Assembly (NCBI GenBank): GCA_052139595.1
Contig: JBKQWK010000287.1
Span: forward strand, 1-21,623
Length of the DNA stretch: 21,623 nucleotides
DNA from: JBKQWK01 sp052139595
Lineage (GTDB): Bacteria; Actinomycetota; Thermoleophilia; UBA2241
Direction: 5' to 3'
Shown here: one piece after another, positions 1 to 7,589 of the stretch
Position numbering within the stretch: position 1 is the stretch's first letter
Layout of the letters: the number at the start of each line of letters is the position of its first letter
Notes under the pieces: generated by a model
The model's database searches: none
What the model saw: only the letters and a program-made list of their open reading frames with translations
Told to the model about the DNA's origin: nothing
Program-made: the position numbers and the translations under genes

Positions 1-273
1 GTCGCCTTACTCGTCGATCTCGGATTGCTTCTTCGCGTGCAAGATCGCCGTGGCCTCGTATGCTACGTCGCCATGCCGGTGGGCCACCGCCACCCTCTCA
101 TCTGTCGCGAGTGTCGCAAAGTTATCAGCTTTGACGGTGAAGGTGATCTGACGTACCTGGAGAAGCACCTCGAAGAGACCACCGGCTTTACGATCTACGG
201 TCATCATCTTGAGGTCTACGGCATTTGCGCCGACTGTCGCCAGCGTGGCGGCGCTGATCACGAGACGCGTTGA
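1..273 (+). CDS. Fur-family metal-responsive repressor, C-terminal part (5' end outside window)
   Basis: The frame is open from base 1 to a TGA at 271-273 and encodes about 90 residues, so the N-terminal part of the winged-helix DNA-binding domain is missing. The visible part has the end of the wing (VDLGLLLRVQ), the Fur-family metal-site stretch GHRHPLICREC, the dimerisation segment with TGFTIYGHHLEVYG, and a final CADC. The two CxxC pairs are the structural zinc ligands of many Fur/Zur/PerR proteins, and the clustered histidines fit the regulatory metal site. Fur-type proteins repress metal-uptake or peroxide-stress genes when metal is bound. Whether this one is Fur, Zur or PerR cannot be settled from the fragment. 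A GC-rich hairpin follows directly. Confidence 0.9.
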   Translation, partial: VALLVDLGLLLRVQDRRGLVCYVAMPVGHRHPLICRECRKVISFDGEGDLTYLEKHLEETTGFTIYGHHLEVYGICADCRQRGGADHETR

Positions 274-276
274 CGG

Positions 277-303
277 CCGGCGCCAGCGAAGGCCCGGCGC
301 CGG
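277..303. terminator. GC-rich hairpin between convergent genes
   Basis: Perfect 8-bp arms (277-284 CCGGCGCC and 296-303 GGCGCCGG) enclose an 11-nt loop. The hairpin starts four bases after the Fur stop and ends just before the stop of the minus-strand ORF at 304. It has no clear T tract on either side, so it may act as a bidirectional or weak terminator. Confidence 0.45.
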
Positions 304-666
304 TTACTCCCCGCGCGCCGACCCCGTGTCGCTCTCTGCGCGCTTTTCCGCTGTCGGCTCGCCGAGCGCCGTGATTTCGGCATTGGCGTGGGCGAGAATC
401 GCCACGGTCAGCTCGGCTTGCTGCAGTCTTCCCGCCACAGCTACCGCGCGTGTACGTGCGCCAATGTCAGAGATGGCCTGCCACAGCCTGTTGCGAGAAC
501 ACTGACGCCGCCTGTGAGCGACGGATGCGACCGCAAGCGCGGAACGAGTTCTCGTACGCGTCGCCGGCAAATCAACTGCGCGCCGCGACCTTAGCCGGCG
601 AGACTCGCTTCTGCCCTTGCTGCCGAGGTCGTCATCCGAGCTGGCGCTCCGCGTTGGTGCTCTCAT
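304..666 (-). CDS. Hypothetical basic protein, possible third gene of the two-component operon
   Basis: This minus-strand ORF of 120 codons starts with an ATG two bases after the TGA of the upstream kinase gene, so translational coupling is possible. A TTG at 670-672 is an alternative start overlapping that stop. I do not recognise the product. The N-terminal half is rich in Arg and Ser. The C-terminal half (from about AISDIGARTRAVAVAGRLQQ) looks like a plausible amphipathic helix. By eye, GC in the last 60 codons is lowest at codon position 2 and highest at position 3, as in real genes here, but that pattern does not decide the strand. It has no Shine-Dalgarno, and its first codons lie in a tandem duplication of the kinase 3' end. 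It could equally be non-coding. Confidence 0.3.
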   Translation of the reverse strand: MRAPTRSASSDDDLGSKGRSESRRLRSRRAVDLPATRTRTRSALAVASVAHRRRQCSRNRLWQAISDIGARTRAVAVAGRLQQAELTVAILAHANAEITALGEPTAEKRAESDTGSARGE

Positions 667-707
667 CGTCAATCCGTGCTGGTGCGCTCCTCGCCGGTGC
701 TCTCATC
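631..707. repeat. Imperfect tandem duplication spanning the 3' end of the kinase gene
   Basis: Two adjacent units, 631-667 (37 bp) and 668-707 (40 bp), share both ends (GTCA..TCCG and GGTGCTCTCATC) and most of the interior. Read on the minus strand, the upstream unit encodes the last kinase residues (DESTGEERTSTD, then stop). The downstream unit still encodes a matching tail (DESTNAERQLG, then stop) in the equivalent phase. Confidence 0.8.
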
Positions 708-2138
708 GTCATCCGGATCGCCGTGAGCGAGCGGAATTTCGACAGTGAAGAGCGCTCCCTGCCCAGGGCTGGTTTCGAGGTCGACGTGACCGCCGTGTGA
801 GGCGGCCACGGCAGCGACGATGGACAGACCCAGGCCGGCACCATCGGCACCGCCGACCTGACCATCGGCGAGTCGGTAGAAGGGTTCAAAAACGCGTTTG
901 GTTTCGTCTTCGGCGATGCCCACGCCATCGTCCTGCACCGTCAACACCGCTCGGTCGTCAGTGGCATGCGTGCCCACGCGAATGTGGGCGGTGGACCCGG
1001 CGTGTTGCAGAGCATTGCTGACGAGATTCGTGGCGAGCTGGCGCAGACGGGCTTCGTCGCCGAGTACGACCACCGGTTCTGGGGCGTCAAGAGCGATGGA
1101 TCGGTCGCGAGCTGTGATGCGCGCGTCAGCGACCGCATCGGCCGCAACTTGGGCGATGTCGACGGGAACGCGCTCTAGCGGCCGCCCCTCGTCGAGCCGG
1201 CTGAGCAGGAGCATCTCCTCGACGAGGACACCCATACGCGCTGCTTCCTGCTCAATTCGCCGCATCGCCAGCGCCAAATCGTCGGGGCGGTCCTTGGCGC
1301 CGCGCCGGAACAGCTCGGCGTAGCCGCGTACCGAAGCCAGGGGCGTGCGCAGCTCGTGTGAGGCCTGGGCGAGAAAGCGGCGCAGCTTGTCTTCAGAGGC
1401 CGTTCGCTTGGCGAATGCTTCTTCGATTTGTGCCAGCATGGCGTTGAGGGCTAGCCCCAGGCGGCCGACTTCGCTGCGCGACTCGGCACGCTCAACGCGT
1501 TGCGTAAGATCGCCGGCGGCGATAGCGCCGGCGGTGCGGGCCATGTCTTCGAGCGGCCGCATCTCGCGGCGCACGATCCACCAGGCCAGCGACGCCAGGC
1601 CGAGCAGGATGATCGCCGAGACAAGCGCTTCGATCAACATGAGTCGACCGAGTGTCTGTGTGACCTCGGTCAGCGGTATGGCAACGACGAGCGTGTAGAC
1701 GCTGTCGGGAAACGAGACGGCAAGCAGGCGGTAGCGTAGAGATGTCTGTCCGGACGCTGCCACTGAGGTGAGCACCACCGGTTGCCGGTCGGCATTCTGA
1801 ACCAGCCCGCTGGGCAACAGCGGCGCTGGCGGCGTTTTGCCGCCATATGTGAAGACCCGCTCAATGACTGTCTTCGCGGATTGGTCGATGATCTCCCCGT
1901 AGGTGCCGGGAGGCAGGGTCGTGTCCGCTCGTTGCAGGGTACCGGGAAACGAGGGCAGGGGGCTGCTGGCGGCGGCGATCAGCACGCTGGCGACAGAACG
2001 CTCGGCGGCGACGAGCTGCTGGTCCACGCGCTTGATCAGAAACGAGCGCAGCGAAACGTAGGTGGCCGCATCGGCGGCGAGGAGGCCGACGAGCACTAGA
2101 CTGACGAGGGCGACGAGCAGACGCAGCCGCAGCGACAT
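669..2138 (-). CDS. Two-component sensor histidine kinase, partner of the PhoP-like regulator
   Basis: A 489-residue membrane kinase. Transmembrane segments lie at about residues 6-28 and 165-189, flanking a roughly 135-residue extracytoplasmic sensor region. A HAMP domain follows (about 190-243). The HisKA helix has FLAQASHELRTPL with the phospho-acceptor His261. The HATPase domain shows the N box (NLVSNALQHA, 371-380), DDGVGI (403-408) and GAGLGLSIV (433-441). Length and architecture are typical of OmpR/PhoR-type kinases. It should autophosphorylate and pass phosphate to Asp55 of the regulator encoded three bases upstream in the same operon. The signal is unknown. The divergent HtrA-type protease and the PhoP-like partner suggest envelope or pH/ion stress (inference). 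The last residues lie in a tandem duplication. Confidence 0.95.
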   Translation of the reverse strand: MSLRLRLLVALVSLVLVGLLAADAATYVSLRSFLIKRVDQQLVAAERSVASVLIAAASSPLPSFPGTLQRADTTLPPGTYGEIIDQSAKTVIERVFTYGGKTPPAPLLPSGLVQNADRQPVVLTSVAASGQTSLRYRLLAVSFPDSVYTLVVAIPLTEVTQTLGRLMLIEALVSAIILLGLASLAWWIVRREMRPLEDMARTAGAIAAGDLTQRVERAESRSEVGRLGLALNAMLAQIEEAFAKRTASEDKLRRFLAQASHELRTPLASVRGYAELFRRGAKDRPDDLALAMRRIEQEAARMGVLVEEMLLLSRLDEGRPLERVPVDIAQVAADAVADARITARDRSIALDAPEPVVVLGDEARLRQLATNLVSNALQHAGSTAHIRVGTHATDDRAVLTVQDDGVGIAEDETKRVFEPFYRLADGQVGGADGAGLGLSIVAAVAASHGGHVDLETSPGQGALFTVEIPLAHGDPDDDESTGEERTSTD

Positions 2139-2141
2139 TGG

Positions 2142-2837
2142 TCAGTCGCGCTGTTCGCGCAGGCAGTAACCGAAGCCGCGCACTGTGTGGATCAGGGCCG
2201 GCCCCAGCGAGTCGAGCTTCTTGCGCAAGTAGCTGATATAGATCTCGACCACGTTGGCGTCACCGCCGAAATCGTAGTTCCAGACGCGGTCGAGAATCTG
2301 TGCCTTCGAGAGCACCCGGCGCGGATTGAGCATGAGGTAGCGCAGCAGCTTGAACTCGGTCGCCGTCAACTCGACAGTCATGCCACCGCGGCGTACCTCG
2401 TACGTGTCTTCGTTCAGCTCCAGGTCGGCAAACACGAGGCGTTCGCTCGACTGCTCACTGCTTCGTTGCGTGCGTCGCAACACGGCGCGAATGCGAGCCA
2501 CCAGCTCTTCGAGGCTGAACGGCTTGGTCATGTAATCGTCGCCGCCGAGCGTGAGGCCACGAACCTTGTCTTCCGTCGTGTCGCGGGCGCTCAGAAAGAG
2601 GACCGGTGTCGAAGGTGCCTCGGCCGCCAGGCGGCGGGCGACCTCAAAGCCGTCCATGTCGGGGAGCATGATGTCGAGAACCACCAAATCGGGACGATGA
2701 GCAGACAGCGCGCGCAGCGCTTCTTGACCATTGTGGGCCACAGTAACGTCAAACTGCTCGTACCGCAGCGCCAAGGCAATCAGATCGGTCAGATTCTGCT
2801 CATCGTCGACGACAAGAATCCGCGTGTGTTCGCTCAC
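2142..2837 (-). CDS. OmpR/PhoP-family response regulator
   Basis: A 231-residue regulator with a GTG start preceded by AAAGGAG (2842-2848) four bases away. The receiver domain (1-120) has the acidic pair DD11-12, phospho-acceptor Asp55 in VLDIMLPDMDG, and Lys105 in TKPF. The winged-helix output domain (about 133-228) contains LTATEFKLLRYLM and VWNYDFGGDANVVEIYISYLRKKLD. From memory the latter closely resembles mycobacterial PhoP. The intergenic region upstream has three PhoP-type repeats placed for autoregulation and possibly control of the divergent protease gene. Transcription continues into the kinase after a 3-bp gap. Assignment to the PhoP/TrcR/MprA group rests on motif resemblance, not on a search. 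Confidence 0.95.
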   Translation of the reverse strand: MSEHTRILVVDDEQNLTDLIALALRYEQFDVTVAHNGQEALRALSAHRPDLVVLDIMLPDMDGFEVARRLAAEAPSTPVLFLSARDTTEDKVRGLTLGGDDYMTKPFSLEELVARIRAVLRRTQRSSEQSSERLVFADLELNEDTYEVRRGGMTVELTATEFKLLRYLMLNPRRVLSKAQILDRVWNYDFGGDANVVEIYISYLRKKLDSLGPALIHTVRGFGYCLREQRD

Positions 2838-2984
2838 GCCGCTCCTTTCACCCAGCTACGGGCCCGGTATAGCTTCCCGCTGCCTGGTCCGGACTCATCG
2901 GGTACACTGCGTTCGCCGTCGTCATGTGCACGGGGCGGTCCGTTCGTCCCGCCGGCCAGCGCGTCGTCTGACTGTCACATTGCG

Positions 2985-2990
2985 ATTGTA
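2985..2990 (-). promoter_or_regulatory. Candidate -10 element for the two-component operon (minus strand)
   Basis: On the minus strand this reads TACAAT, one mismatch from the sigma-A consensus TATAAT. The edge of the triple repeat operator (3012) lies 21 bp upstream, so the regulator would sit over the -35 region, the usual activator position for OmpR-family proteins. A start near 2978 would give a leader of about 140 nt. No good -35 hexamer is visible, which fits an activator-dependent promoter. Confidence 0.5.
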
Positions 2991-3011
2991 CGTGCGAACA
3001 ATGCGAAAGTA

Positions 3012-3040
3012 CTGTGATTACACTGTGATTTGTCTGTGAT
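3012..3040 (-). promoter_or_regulatory. Triple direct-repeat operator, PhoP-box type (11-bp period)
   Basis: CTGTGAT occurs at 3012-3018, 3023-3029 and 3034-3040, identical each time and separated by 4-bp spacers. On the minus strand each copy reads ATCACAG. Mycobacterium tuberculosis PhoP binds 7-bp direct repeats of the form TCACAGC with 4-bp spacers (established knowledge), so repeat sequence, period and orientation all match. The site lies between the PhoP-like regulator operon and the divergent protease gene. Confidence 0.8.
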
Positions 3041-3123
3041 CTCTGGGATGCCGGTCTTGTCGTGCATTGGTTGTTCTCAGAAAACTCCAAGCTTACGCTC
3101 AGTTACGCCATAGAGCCATGCGG

Positions 3124-3129
3124 TAAAAT
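3124..3129 (+). promoter_or_regulatory. Candidate -10 element for the HtrA-type protease gene
   Basis: TAAAAT is a near-consensus -10 box placed 38 bp before the protease start codon. This predicts a leader of about 30 nt that contains the AGGAGG ribosome-binding site (3152-3157). The -35 region (around 3101-3108, AGTTACGC) is poor. TTACGC recurs at 3093 and 3103, and TTACGT at 3129. Confidence 0.5.
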
Positions 3130-3166
3130 TACGTCAGGCAAGCAAAGCGACAGGAGGTTGTCCGCC

Positions 3167-4366
3167 ATGTCGAACTTCAGATCTCGGGCGACGGTTTTCT
3201 TCGCCGGCGCCGTGACCGTCGTGGTCATCCTTGTGGCCTTAGTGGCTGCCGACGTTTTGCCCGTCAAGACCGAGACGACGACGGTGCTGCAACAATCCGC
3301 CACGGGCAACGTGCCGACGGCGCTGACCAGCAGCAGTGCGCTCACGCCAGAGCAGATTTACAACAAGTACTCGCCCGGAGTTGTCGAGGTCATCTCGACG
3401 TTTCCAGCGAGCAGCAGCGGCCTTGGATTCTTCGGCCAGTCGACCGGCCCATCGCAGGCACTGGGATCGGGCTTCGTCGTTTCGCGCGACGGCTACGTGC
3501 TTACCAATGCCCACGTCGTCCAAAGCAGCGGCCAGAACGCTTCATCCGTGACGGTCGTCTTCAAGGGTCAGGGCACGCAGACCAAGAACGTCACGGCGAA
3601 AATCGTCGGCGTGGACCCAACGAGTGACGTTGCCGTCCTCAAGGTGGATCCGGCACAAGCACCAGCGCTCGTTCCTCTGGTGCTGGGTAACTCCAGTGCC
3701 GTCCTCGTCGGTGAGCCCGTGGTCGCGATCGGTAATCCTCTCGGGTACGACTTTTCGCTCACCTCGGGCATCGTCTCAGCAACCAATCGTGACCTGCAGT
3801 CTCCCAACGGTTCGACCATCGCCAACGGCATTCAGACCGATGCCGCGATCAACGAAGGCAACTCCGGCGGTCCACTCATTGACTCATCGGGCAGAGTGAT
3901 CGGCATTAACGAGCAGATTGCCAGCCAGTCGGGCGGCAATCAGGGACTCGGCTTCGCGGTGCCGATTAACACAGCTGTCAGTGTCATGAACCAGATCGAA
4001 AAGACAGGCAAGGTTACTTACGCCTATCTCGGTATTGAGGGGCAGACGATCACCAGTGACATTGCCCGGGCGCTCGGTCTCAAACAGACGCAGGGCGTGC
4101 TGGTTGCCGCGGTAGCGCCCAACAGCCCGGCGGCCAAGGCTGGCATCAAGGGTGGCTCAACGCAGACGGTCATTCAGGGTCAACCCTTTGTGACCGGCGG
4201 CGACGTGATCACAGCCATTGACGGCAAAACGGTGACGACAATGGATCAGCTGGCGGCGACGATCGCCGCCCATAAGCCTGGCGACAAGGTGACGCTCACT
4301 ATTGTTGCCGGATCAACCACCCGGCAGGTGACGGCAACGCTGGCCACGCGACCGACCAACTCCTGA
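3167..4366 (+). CDS. Membrane-anchored HtrA/DegP-type serine protease with PDZ domain
   Basis: A 399-residue protein started at ATG 3167 because AGGAGG (3152-3157) sits 9 bases upstream. A longer in-frame reading from 3062 has no such support. One transmembrane segment (about 9-30) anchors it with the catalytic part outside. A Ser/Thr-rich linker precedes the trypsin-like domain (about 62-275), which has His116 in TNAHVV, Asp154 in DPTSDVAVLKV and Ser233 in EGNSGGPL, the complete HtrA triad. A single PDZ domain (about 285-392) contains the ligand-loop stretch YLGIEG and VAPNSPAAKAGI. HtrA enzymes degrade or chaperone misfolded extracytoplasmic proteins. Divergence from a PhoP-like two-component operon, with PhoP-type boxes between, suggests stress-controlled expression. 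A strong terminator follows. Confidence 0.95.
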   Translation: MSNFRSRATVFFAGAVTVVVILVALVAADVLPVKTETTTVLQQSATGNVPTALTSSSALTPEQIYNKYSPGVVEVISTFPASSSGLGFFGQSTGPSQALGSGFVVSRDGYVLTNAHVVQSSGQNASSVTVVFKGQGTQTKNVTAKIVGVDPTSDVAVLKVDPAQAPALVPLVLGNSSAVLVGEPVVAIGNPLGYDFSLTSGIVSATNRDLQSPNGSTIANGIQTDAAINEGNSGGPLIDSSGRVIGINEQIASQSGGNQGLGFAVPINTAVSVMNQIEKTGKVTYAYLGIEGQTITSDIARALGLKQTQGVLVAAVAPNSPAAKAGIKGGSTQTVIQGQPFVTGGDVITAIDGKTVTTMDQLAATIAAHKPGDKVTLTIVAGSTTRQVTATLATRPTNS

Positions 4367-4395
4367 CGATGACAGGTTAGAGCCTCCGACCTTCG

Positions 4396-4428
4396 GGCGC
4401 CCGGCGCTAAAGCGCCCGGCGCCTTTTT
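4396..4428 (+). terminator. Rho-independent terminator after the protease gene
   Basis: A 13-bp stem with a single internal mismatch (4396-4408 and 4411-4423; both arms contain GCGCCCGGCGC-like sequence) and a tight loop is followed by TTTTT (4424-4428). It lies 30 bp downstream of the protease stop. Confidence 0.9.
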
Positions 4429-4471
4429 CATCTTCTCATCACCGTCCGCCGCCTCCCACTCGTGCTAGCCT

Positions 4472-6145
4472 ATGGAGGTGTCAATCGACCTGTACCCCGA
4501 GTTCTTTAATGACGTCTTTGGCCCGGTCATGCAGCCGGGTTCGAGTTCGCACACGGCGGCGCCCTGTCGCCTGGGCTACCTCGCCTCAAATCTGCTTGGT
4601 GAGCCACCTGTGCGCATGCAGGTTGTCCTCGACCGGCAGGGCTCGTTTGCCGGCACCTTCGGTACCATGGCCGAGGATCGTGCCATGGTGGCCGGCGCGC
4701 TGGGCTTGCTGCCCGATGACGAGCGCCTGTTTCACGCCTTCGCGCTGGCCGAGGCAGAAGGCGTCGAGGTTGCGTTTGTCTTTGCCGACGTGACCGAGAG
4801 TCTGCATCCGAACGCGATGAGGTTTGTGCTCACTGGTGCGAGCGGCAGGACTGTGACCCTGGTGGGTAACTCGATCGGCGGCGGCATGATCGAGACGGTG
4901 GCCGCTGACGGCTACTCCTTGCGTGTGCGTGGCGACACGTACGTGCTGCTCGTCTTCACCGCCGGTGCGGTTGCGGCGGAGATGTCGCCAGCGCTCGCAG
5001 AACGTCTCTGCGACGTACTTGACGCAGGCGTGAGCCGGCGCGCCGGCGGCGGCGCCCTGCATTGGTACCGGCTTGCCGGGCCACCCGATATTGCCTCCGT
5101 GGTCAGGCACGTCAGCGAACTTATGCCGGCGACCGGCCAAGCTGCCACCGCCGGTCGCGTTGGCCCGCGGGTAGCGCTGTTGCGACCGGTTTTACCAGTG
5201 ATCACTCAACTCGATCGCAAACCACAGCTCTTCGATACCATGACACGCTGGCGTGAACTCGCGGTCAGCGGTGGCTCGGCTCTGTGGGAGGTGGCAGTGC
5301 AGTACGAGGTCGATGCCTCGCAGTGGTCAGCAGAGCGTGTGCTCAGCCAGATGCGCGAACTCGCCGCGAAGATGGATCGGCAAACGCGGGCTGCCTACGA
5401 CGATGACGTGACGGTGCCGCAGAGTCCCTTCAAGCCCGACTTCAGCGGTCGCTGGACGCGTCATGCGGCCTCGCCGGCGCGGCTCACCGATGACCTGACG
5501 GCGCAGACCATTCGTTGGGCGTACGGCGCCGGCGCTGGCATACCCGGTGTCGAAACGGTGCCTGGACCTATGGGCAGTGGTGGAGGTTATATCTACGCTG
5601 CTCTGAGCGCAGTTCGCGATGCCCGCGGTCTGACCGATGACGATCTTTTGCATGGTCTTTTAGTTGCCGCCGGCATCGGTGCCATCGCTTTCACACGCAC
5701 CGATCCGACCGGTGAGGTGATCGGCTGTACCGGTGAGGCCGGTATGTGTGGAGCAATGGCGGCAGCAGCCATCGTCGAGATGGTCGGCGGAACAGCCGCC
5801 CAGGCCGAGAACGCCGCCTCGCTGGCGCTGCAGGCGTTCACCGGCATGCCGTGTGACCCCATGCCGGGTGGGCTTTGTCAGCCATGTCGTAGTCGCATTT
5901 TGACGGCCGCCTGCATGGCGCACGTTTTTGCTGACTTGGCCATGGCCGGTCACGACGCCGTGTTGCCGCTGCACGAAGCGATCGACGTTGCCGATGCCGT
6001 TGGCCGTCGCCTGCCGGCCGATCTGCTCTGCACGTCGCGCGGCGGCGCCTGCGCAGCGCCGGCAGCGCAGGCGCAAGCGGCCTCCTATTGCGACTGGCTG
6101 GCGACAACGCGGCCTGAGGATCGCCCGCCTGGCAATCTCATTTAG
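4472..6145 (+). CDS. Fused L-serine dehydratase-like Fe-S enzyme (beta, ACT-like, alpha regions)
   Basis: A 557-residue protein. Residues 1-150 match the serine dehydratase beta domain (GSSSHTAAPCRLG at 23-35, GTFGT, VGNSIGGG). Residues 155-220 look like a degenerate ACT domain. Residues 250-540 match the alpha domain. Cys419 (GCTGEAG), Cys461 (CDPMPGG) and Cys472 (QPC) have spacings 42 and 11, which from memory equal the three [4Fe-4S] ligands of Legionella L-serine dehydratase. The family deaminates L-serine to pyruvate and ammonia. Unusually, the family loop like APTNGACG is VPGPMGSGGG here (364-373), and the protein is about 100 residues longer than E. coli SdaA, so another substrate is possible. 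There is no upstream Shine-Dalgarno; GGAGGT lies at the start codon itself, and an in-frame TAG at 4466 excludes a longer form. Its end overlaps the convergent kinase gene by 8 bp. Confidence 0.85.
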   Translation: MEVSIDLYPEFFNDVFGPVMQPGSSSHTAAPCRLGYLASNLLGEPPVRMQVVLDRQGSFAGTFGTMAEDRAMVAGALGLLPDDERLFHAFALAEAEGVEVAFVFADVTESLHPNAMRFVLTGASGRTVTLVGNSIGGGMIETVAADGYSLRVRGDTYVLLVFTAGAVAAEMSPALAERLCDVLDAGVSRRAGGGALHWYRLAGPPDIASVVRHVSELMPATGQAATAGRVGPRVALLRPVLPVITQLDRKPQLFDTMTRWRELAVSGGSALWEVAVQYEVDASQWSAERVLSQMRELAAKMDRQTRAAYDDDVTVPQSPFKPDFSGRWTRHAASPARLTDDLTAQTIRWAYGAGAGIPGVETVPGPMGSGGGYIYAALSAVRDARGLTDDDLLHGLLVAAGIGAIAFTRTDPTGEVIGCTGEAGMCGAMAAAAIVEMVGGTAAQAENAASLALQAFTGMPCDPMPGGLCQPCRSRILTAACMAHVFADLAMAGHDAVLPLHEAIDVADAVGRRLPADLLCTSRGGACAAPAAQAQAASYCDWLATTRPEDRPPGNLI

Positions 6146-7589
6146 CTCTGAGCCCTGGGTCTGATCGCTCTGTCCTGCATGAGCTCCGCGAGCCGGTGAT
6201 GTGGGGAGCTGCTTCGTGTCCTCGCGGCAGACGCAAGCAGACATCGGCGCCGCCGCTGGCAGCGTTGCTCGCCGTGGCGCTGCCGCCGTGCGCGCTGGCC
6301 ACGGCGGCGACAATTGCGAGGCCGATGCCCGATCCGCTTTGTCCGCCTCCGGCATGACCGCGCGTGAAACGGTCGAAGGCTCGGTCGATGAATTCCACCG
6401 GGAATCCAGGTCCCTGGTCGCGAACGTGGACGTTTACCCAGGCACCGTCTTCAGCGGCCGCGACGCGTACATCTCCCGATCCGTAGCGGAGGGCATTGTC
6501 GATGAGGTTGTCGAGTGCCTGTTCGAGTCTGAGGCGGTCGGCGACCAGCACCATCCCCGGGGGGATGTCAACATCGACGGTACGACCCAGGCGCTCGGCG
6601 CGCGCGGCGCTACGCACGCGCGCCATGCCCACTACGCCGGCCAGGTTAAGAGGCTCAACGATCAGCTGGAGTGCGCCGCGGTCGAGCCGCGCGAAGAGAA
6701 GCAGAGCTTCAGCCAGACGCGACAGCCGCTCGACCTCGTTACCCGCCGCGCGCAGGGCTTGCTCGAGGTCGTTTGCCGCGTGCCGGCCCTCGAGGGACAC
6801 CTCGATTTCAGTTCTCAGCAACGCCAGCGGGGTGCGTAGCTCATGACTGGCGTCGGCGATGAACGTGCGCTCGCGGTCAACGGCGACTTCAAGTCGCGAG
6901 AGCATATCGTTCAGGGTGGCTCCGAGGCGGCCAACTTCGTCATTGGCGGGCGGGACGGGCAGGCGTTGGTCAAGGCCGCCGATGGTTATCTGAGCGGCAC
7001 GGGCGCGCATGTGCTCAATCGGCCGCAGGGCGGCGGTCGCCAGGCCAAAGCCGGTGAGAGACGCCAGAAGCAGGGCGACCAGGCCGCCGAGCCAGAGCTG
7101 ATCTTGCAGATCGCGGAGTGAACGGGCGCGATCAGCAAGGGGTGTGCCGACGACGATCACCAATCGGCGATCCTGGGCAAGAACTGCGTGTGCCAGCAAG
7201 CGCACCGGCCCTCCTTTGCCGGGTCGACTGTCAATCATCAAGTCGCTGGCCAAGGCGTGTCTGATGTCGGCTGGCGAGAGCAATACCGTACGCGGTGCAC
7301 CGGCCGTGAGATCGACAATGTGCCCGATGGACGAGAGAACCTGCACGAATCCCGTGCCACTGCGTGAGGTTACGTCGCCTTCGCGCAGCCCGGTATCGGA
7401 CTGCTGAAGCAAGGCGCTCACGACCTGCACGCGCGCTTGCATACCGACGTCGATTTCGCGATCAAGACCGGTAGCGAAGCGGGCGTAGATCACCCAGCCG
7501 GTGATGGCAAATACGGCCGCCATCACGAGGACAAAGCCCAGAGCCAGCCGCCAGCGCAGGGGCAGTCGGTTGAGTGTCAGCCGGCTCAC
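6138..7589 (-). CDS. Two-component sensor histidine kinase (second system)
   Basis: A 483-residue kinase whose GTG start overlaps the TGA of the regulator gene (GTGA junction), so the two are translationally coupled. Transmembrane segments at about residues 15-37 and 165-187 bracket a sensor region of about 125 residues. HAMP follows (about 188-240). HisKA contains FIADASHELRTPL with His249. HATPase motifs are the N box (NLIDNALRYG, 361-370), RDQGPGF (390-396) and GSGIGLAIV (419-427). It is the expected phosphodonor of the regulator encoded just upstream. The tail after about residue 457 (charged, Ser/Arg-rich) is beyond the usual domain end and overlaps the 3' end of the convergent dehydratase-like gene. 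The divergent small secreted protein is a likely target or ligand partner (inference). Confidence 0.95.
   Translation of the reverse strand: MSRLTLNRLPLRWRLALGFVLVMAAVFAITGWVIYARFATGLDREIDVGMQARVQVVSALLQQSDTGLREGDVTSRSGTGFVQVLSSIGHIVDLTAGAPRTVLLSPADIRHALASDLMIDSRPGKGGPVRLLAHAVLAQDRRLVIVVGTPLADRARSLRDLQDQLWLGGLVALLLASLTGFGLATAALRPIEHMRARAAQITIGGLDQRLPVPPANDEVGRLGATLNDMLSRLEVAVDRERTFIADASHELRTPLALLRTEIEVSLEGRHAANDLEQALRAAGNEVERLSRLAEALLLFARLDRGALQLIVEPLNLAGVVGMARVRSAARAERLGRTVDVDIPPGMVLVADRLRLEQALDNLIDNALRYGSGDVRVAAAEDGAWVNVHVRDQGPGFPVEFIDRAFDRFTRGHAGGGQSGSGIGLAIVAAVASAHGGSATASNAASGGADVCLRLPRGHEAAPHITGSRSSCRTERSDPGLRAK

Noticed and set aside
3062..3166. N-terminal extension of the HtrA-type protease to 3062
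   Set aside because: The extension would cover the -10 box and the AGGAGG site, and the ATG at 3167 starts a normal membrane anchor.
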